Positions 5,445-5,792 of a stretch of 5,792 bases of DNA are shown here, piece by piece (position 1 is the stretch's first letter; each line of letters opens with the position of its first letter). Origin of the DNA: an uncultured Eubacteriales bacterium (GTDB taxonomy: Bacteria > Bacillota > Clostridia > Oscillospirales > Acutalibacteraceae). The stretch lies in the NCBI GenBank assembly GCA_900540085.1, contig UQEU01000027.1, positions 1-5,792 on the forward strand. The letters are read 5' to 3'. The position numbers were made by a program, and so were the translations under genes. A model generated the notes under the pieces. It saw only the letters and a program-made list of their open reading frames with translations. It did no database searches and was not told the DNA's origin.

Positions 5445-5487
5445 AAAAATCGCTGAAACATTGAATGAACAAGTTTCGGCGATTTTT
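5445..5487 (+). terminator. Intrinsic terminator of the patatin-gCA group
   Basis: A 15-bp stem pairs 5445-5459 with 5473-5487, centred on TCGCTGAAAC and GTTTCGGCGA with a single T-G wobble. The loop is 13 bases and can add TTG/CAA pairs. It ends in a T-run, and the 5' arm starts with an A-run, so it could also work on the minus strand. It lies 25 bases after the gamma-CA stop. Confidence 0.9.
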
Positions 5488-5545
5488 ATTATCTGTAATT
5501 GTATTTTTAATCTGTTTTTATTTTATAGTAAAACAATTCCATATT

Positions 5546-5569
5546 TACGCATTCATATAATAATGCGTA
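5546..5569. repeat. 8-bp inverted repeat between the two terminators
   Basis: TACGCATT (5546-5553) is perfectly complementary to AATGCGTA (5562-5569), with an 8-base AT-only loop. There is no T-run on either side, so it is not a terminator. It lies in a 210-base gene-free spacer that otherwise holds only the two terminators. Confidence 0.5.
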
Positions 5570-5590
5570 CTTCATCTGTTTATTGACAAT

Positions 5591-5623
5591 AAAAAAGTGG
5601 GCAGAATATCTGCCCATTTTTTT
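5591..5623 (-). terminator. Bidirectional terminator closing the minus-strand gene
   Basis: Arms 5591-5605 and 5609-5623 pair over 15 positions, with TGGGCAGA/TCTGCCCA as the core, one G-T wobble and a 3-base loop. A-runs and T-runs flank it on both sides, so it has a T-tail in either direction. It sits 8 bases after the stop of the minus-strand gene and is probably that gene's terminator, while backing up the plus-strand terminator at 5445-5487. Confidence 0.9.
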
Positions 5624-5631
5624 ATTTCAAT

Positions 5632-5792
5632 TTAGTTTTTTGTAGCTTTCAAAGTTTCTTTAAGGAACTCATCTGATACAGGGAAAGTCAAATCGTATGT
5701 GATTGTAAGGTTAGCTGACTTGTCTTTGATAACTGCGATACTTGCGTGCTGAACAGTTACAGCTGCGAGCATGTGATAATCTGCTTTAACAA
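5632..5792 (-). CDS. C-terminal end of an unknown protein (partial)
   Basis: An open frame enters from beyond the window and ends at TAA (5634-5632), giving the last 52 residues, from VKADYHMLAAV to LKATKN. Alternating hydrophobic and polar stretches such as SIAVIKD and NLTITYDLTFPV suggest beta strands, followed by a short terminal helix (DEFLKETLKA). The codons are often C-ending (ATC, CAC, AAC, TAC, GAC), unlike the A/T-ending codons of neighbouring genes, which points to a highly expressed gene. I do not recognise the family, and without the N-terminus neither location nor function can be given. The coding call rests on the unbroken frame, the codon bias and the terminator placed directly after the stop. 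Confidence 0.72.
   Translation of the reverse strand, partial: VKADYHMLAAVTVQHASIAVIKDKSANLTITYDLTFPVSDEFLKETLKATKN

Overview
The window looks like the chromosome of an endospore-forming, low-GC Clostridia-type Firmicute. The evidence is an AT-rich composition, strong purine-rich ribosome binding sites, sigma-A type promoters with 17-bp spacers, two dedicated sporulation genes (gpr and spoIIP), and gpr lying divergent from rpsT, as in Bacillus and many Clostridia. The partial 16S sequence looks clostridial, and a gut Oscillospirales/Ruminococcaceae-like lineage is plausible. I cannot fix the genus without an alignment.

Layout. Positions 1-354 are the 5' third of a 16S rRNA gene on the minus strand, running off the window edge. 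Positions 355-615 hold its leader and a near-ideal promoter with an A/T-rich upstream element. Next comes a minus-strand sporulation cluster in the order gpr (2249-3097), spoIIP (964-2115) and an 88-codon membrane/lipoprotein gene (701-967). The last gene overlaps the spoIIP stop by 4 bases. No convincing terminator separates this cluster from the co-directional rRNA operon. A 118-base stretch that is about 95% A+T separates gpr from spoIIP.

Divergent from gpr is rpsT (ribosomal protein S20, 3254-3511), with its own promoter, a leader able to form alternative pairings, and a strong terminator. Then follows a plus-strand group: a 91-aa single-pass membrane protein with an acidic middle and a Lys/Ala-rich tail (3728-4003), a patatin-like phospholipase (4066-4917), and a gamma-carbonic-anhydrase-like hexapeptide protein (4914-5420). 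The last two overlap by ATGA. The group starts at a consensus promoter, and a hairpin with a poor U-tract sits after its first gene. Two strong, probably bidirectional terminators (5445-5487 and 5591-5623) close the group and face a minus-strand gene of which only the last 52 codons are visible (5632-5792).

How the genes work together. Gpr degrades small acid-soluble spore proteins at germination. SpoIIP is part of the peptidoglycan hydrolase machinery that drives forespore engulfment. The small protein coupled to spoIIP is a candidate partner in the same process. The other genes are housekeeping: translation, lipid hydrolysis, and a metal-binding left-handed beta-helix enzyme. I see no mobile element, CRISPR array, tRNA or clear novel multi-gene system. 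The points most worth following are the shared -35 of the gpr/rpsT divergent promoters, the small protein coupled to SpoIIP, the charged 91-aa membrane protein, and the rpsT leader.
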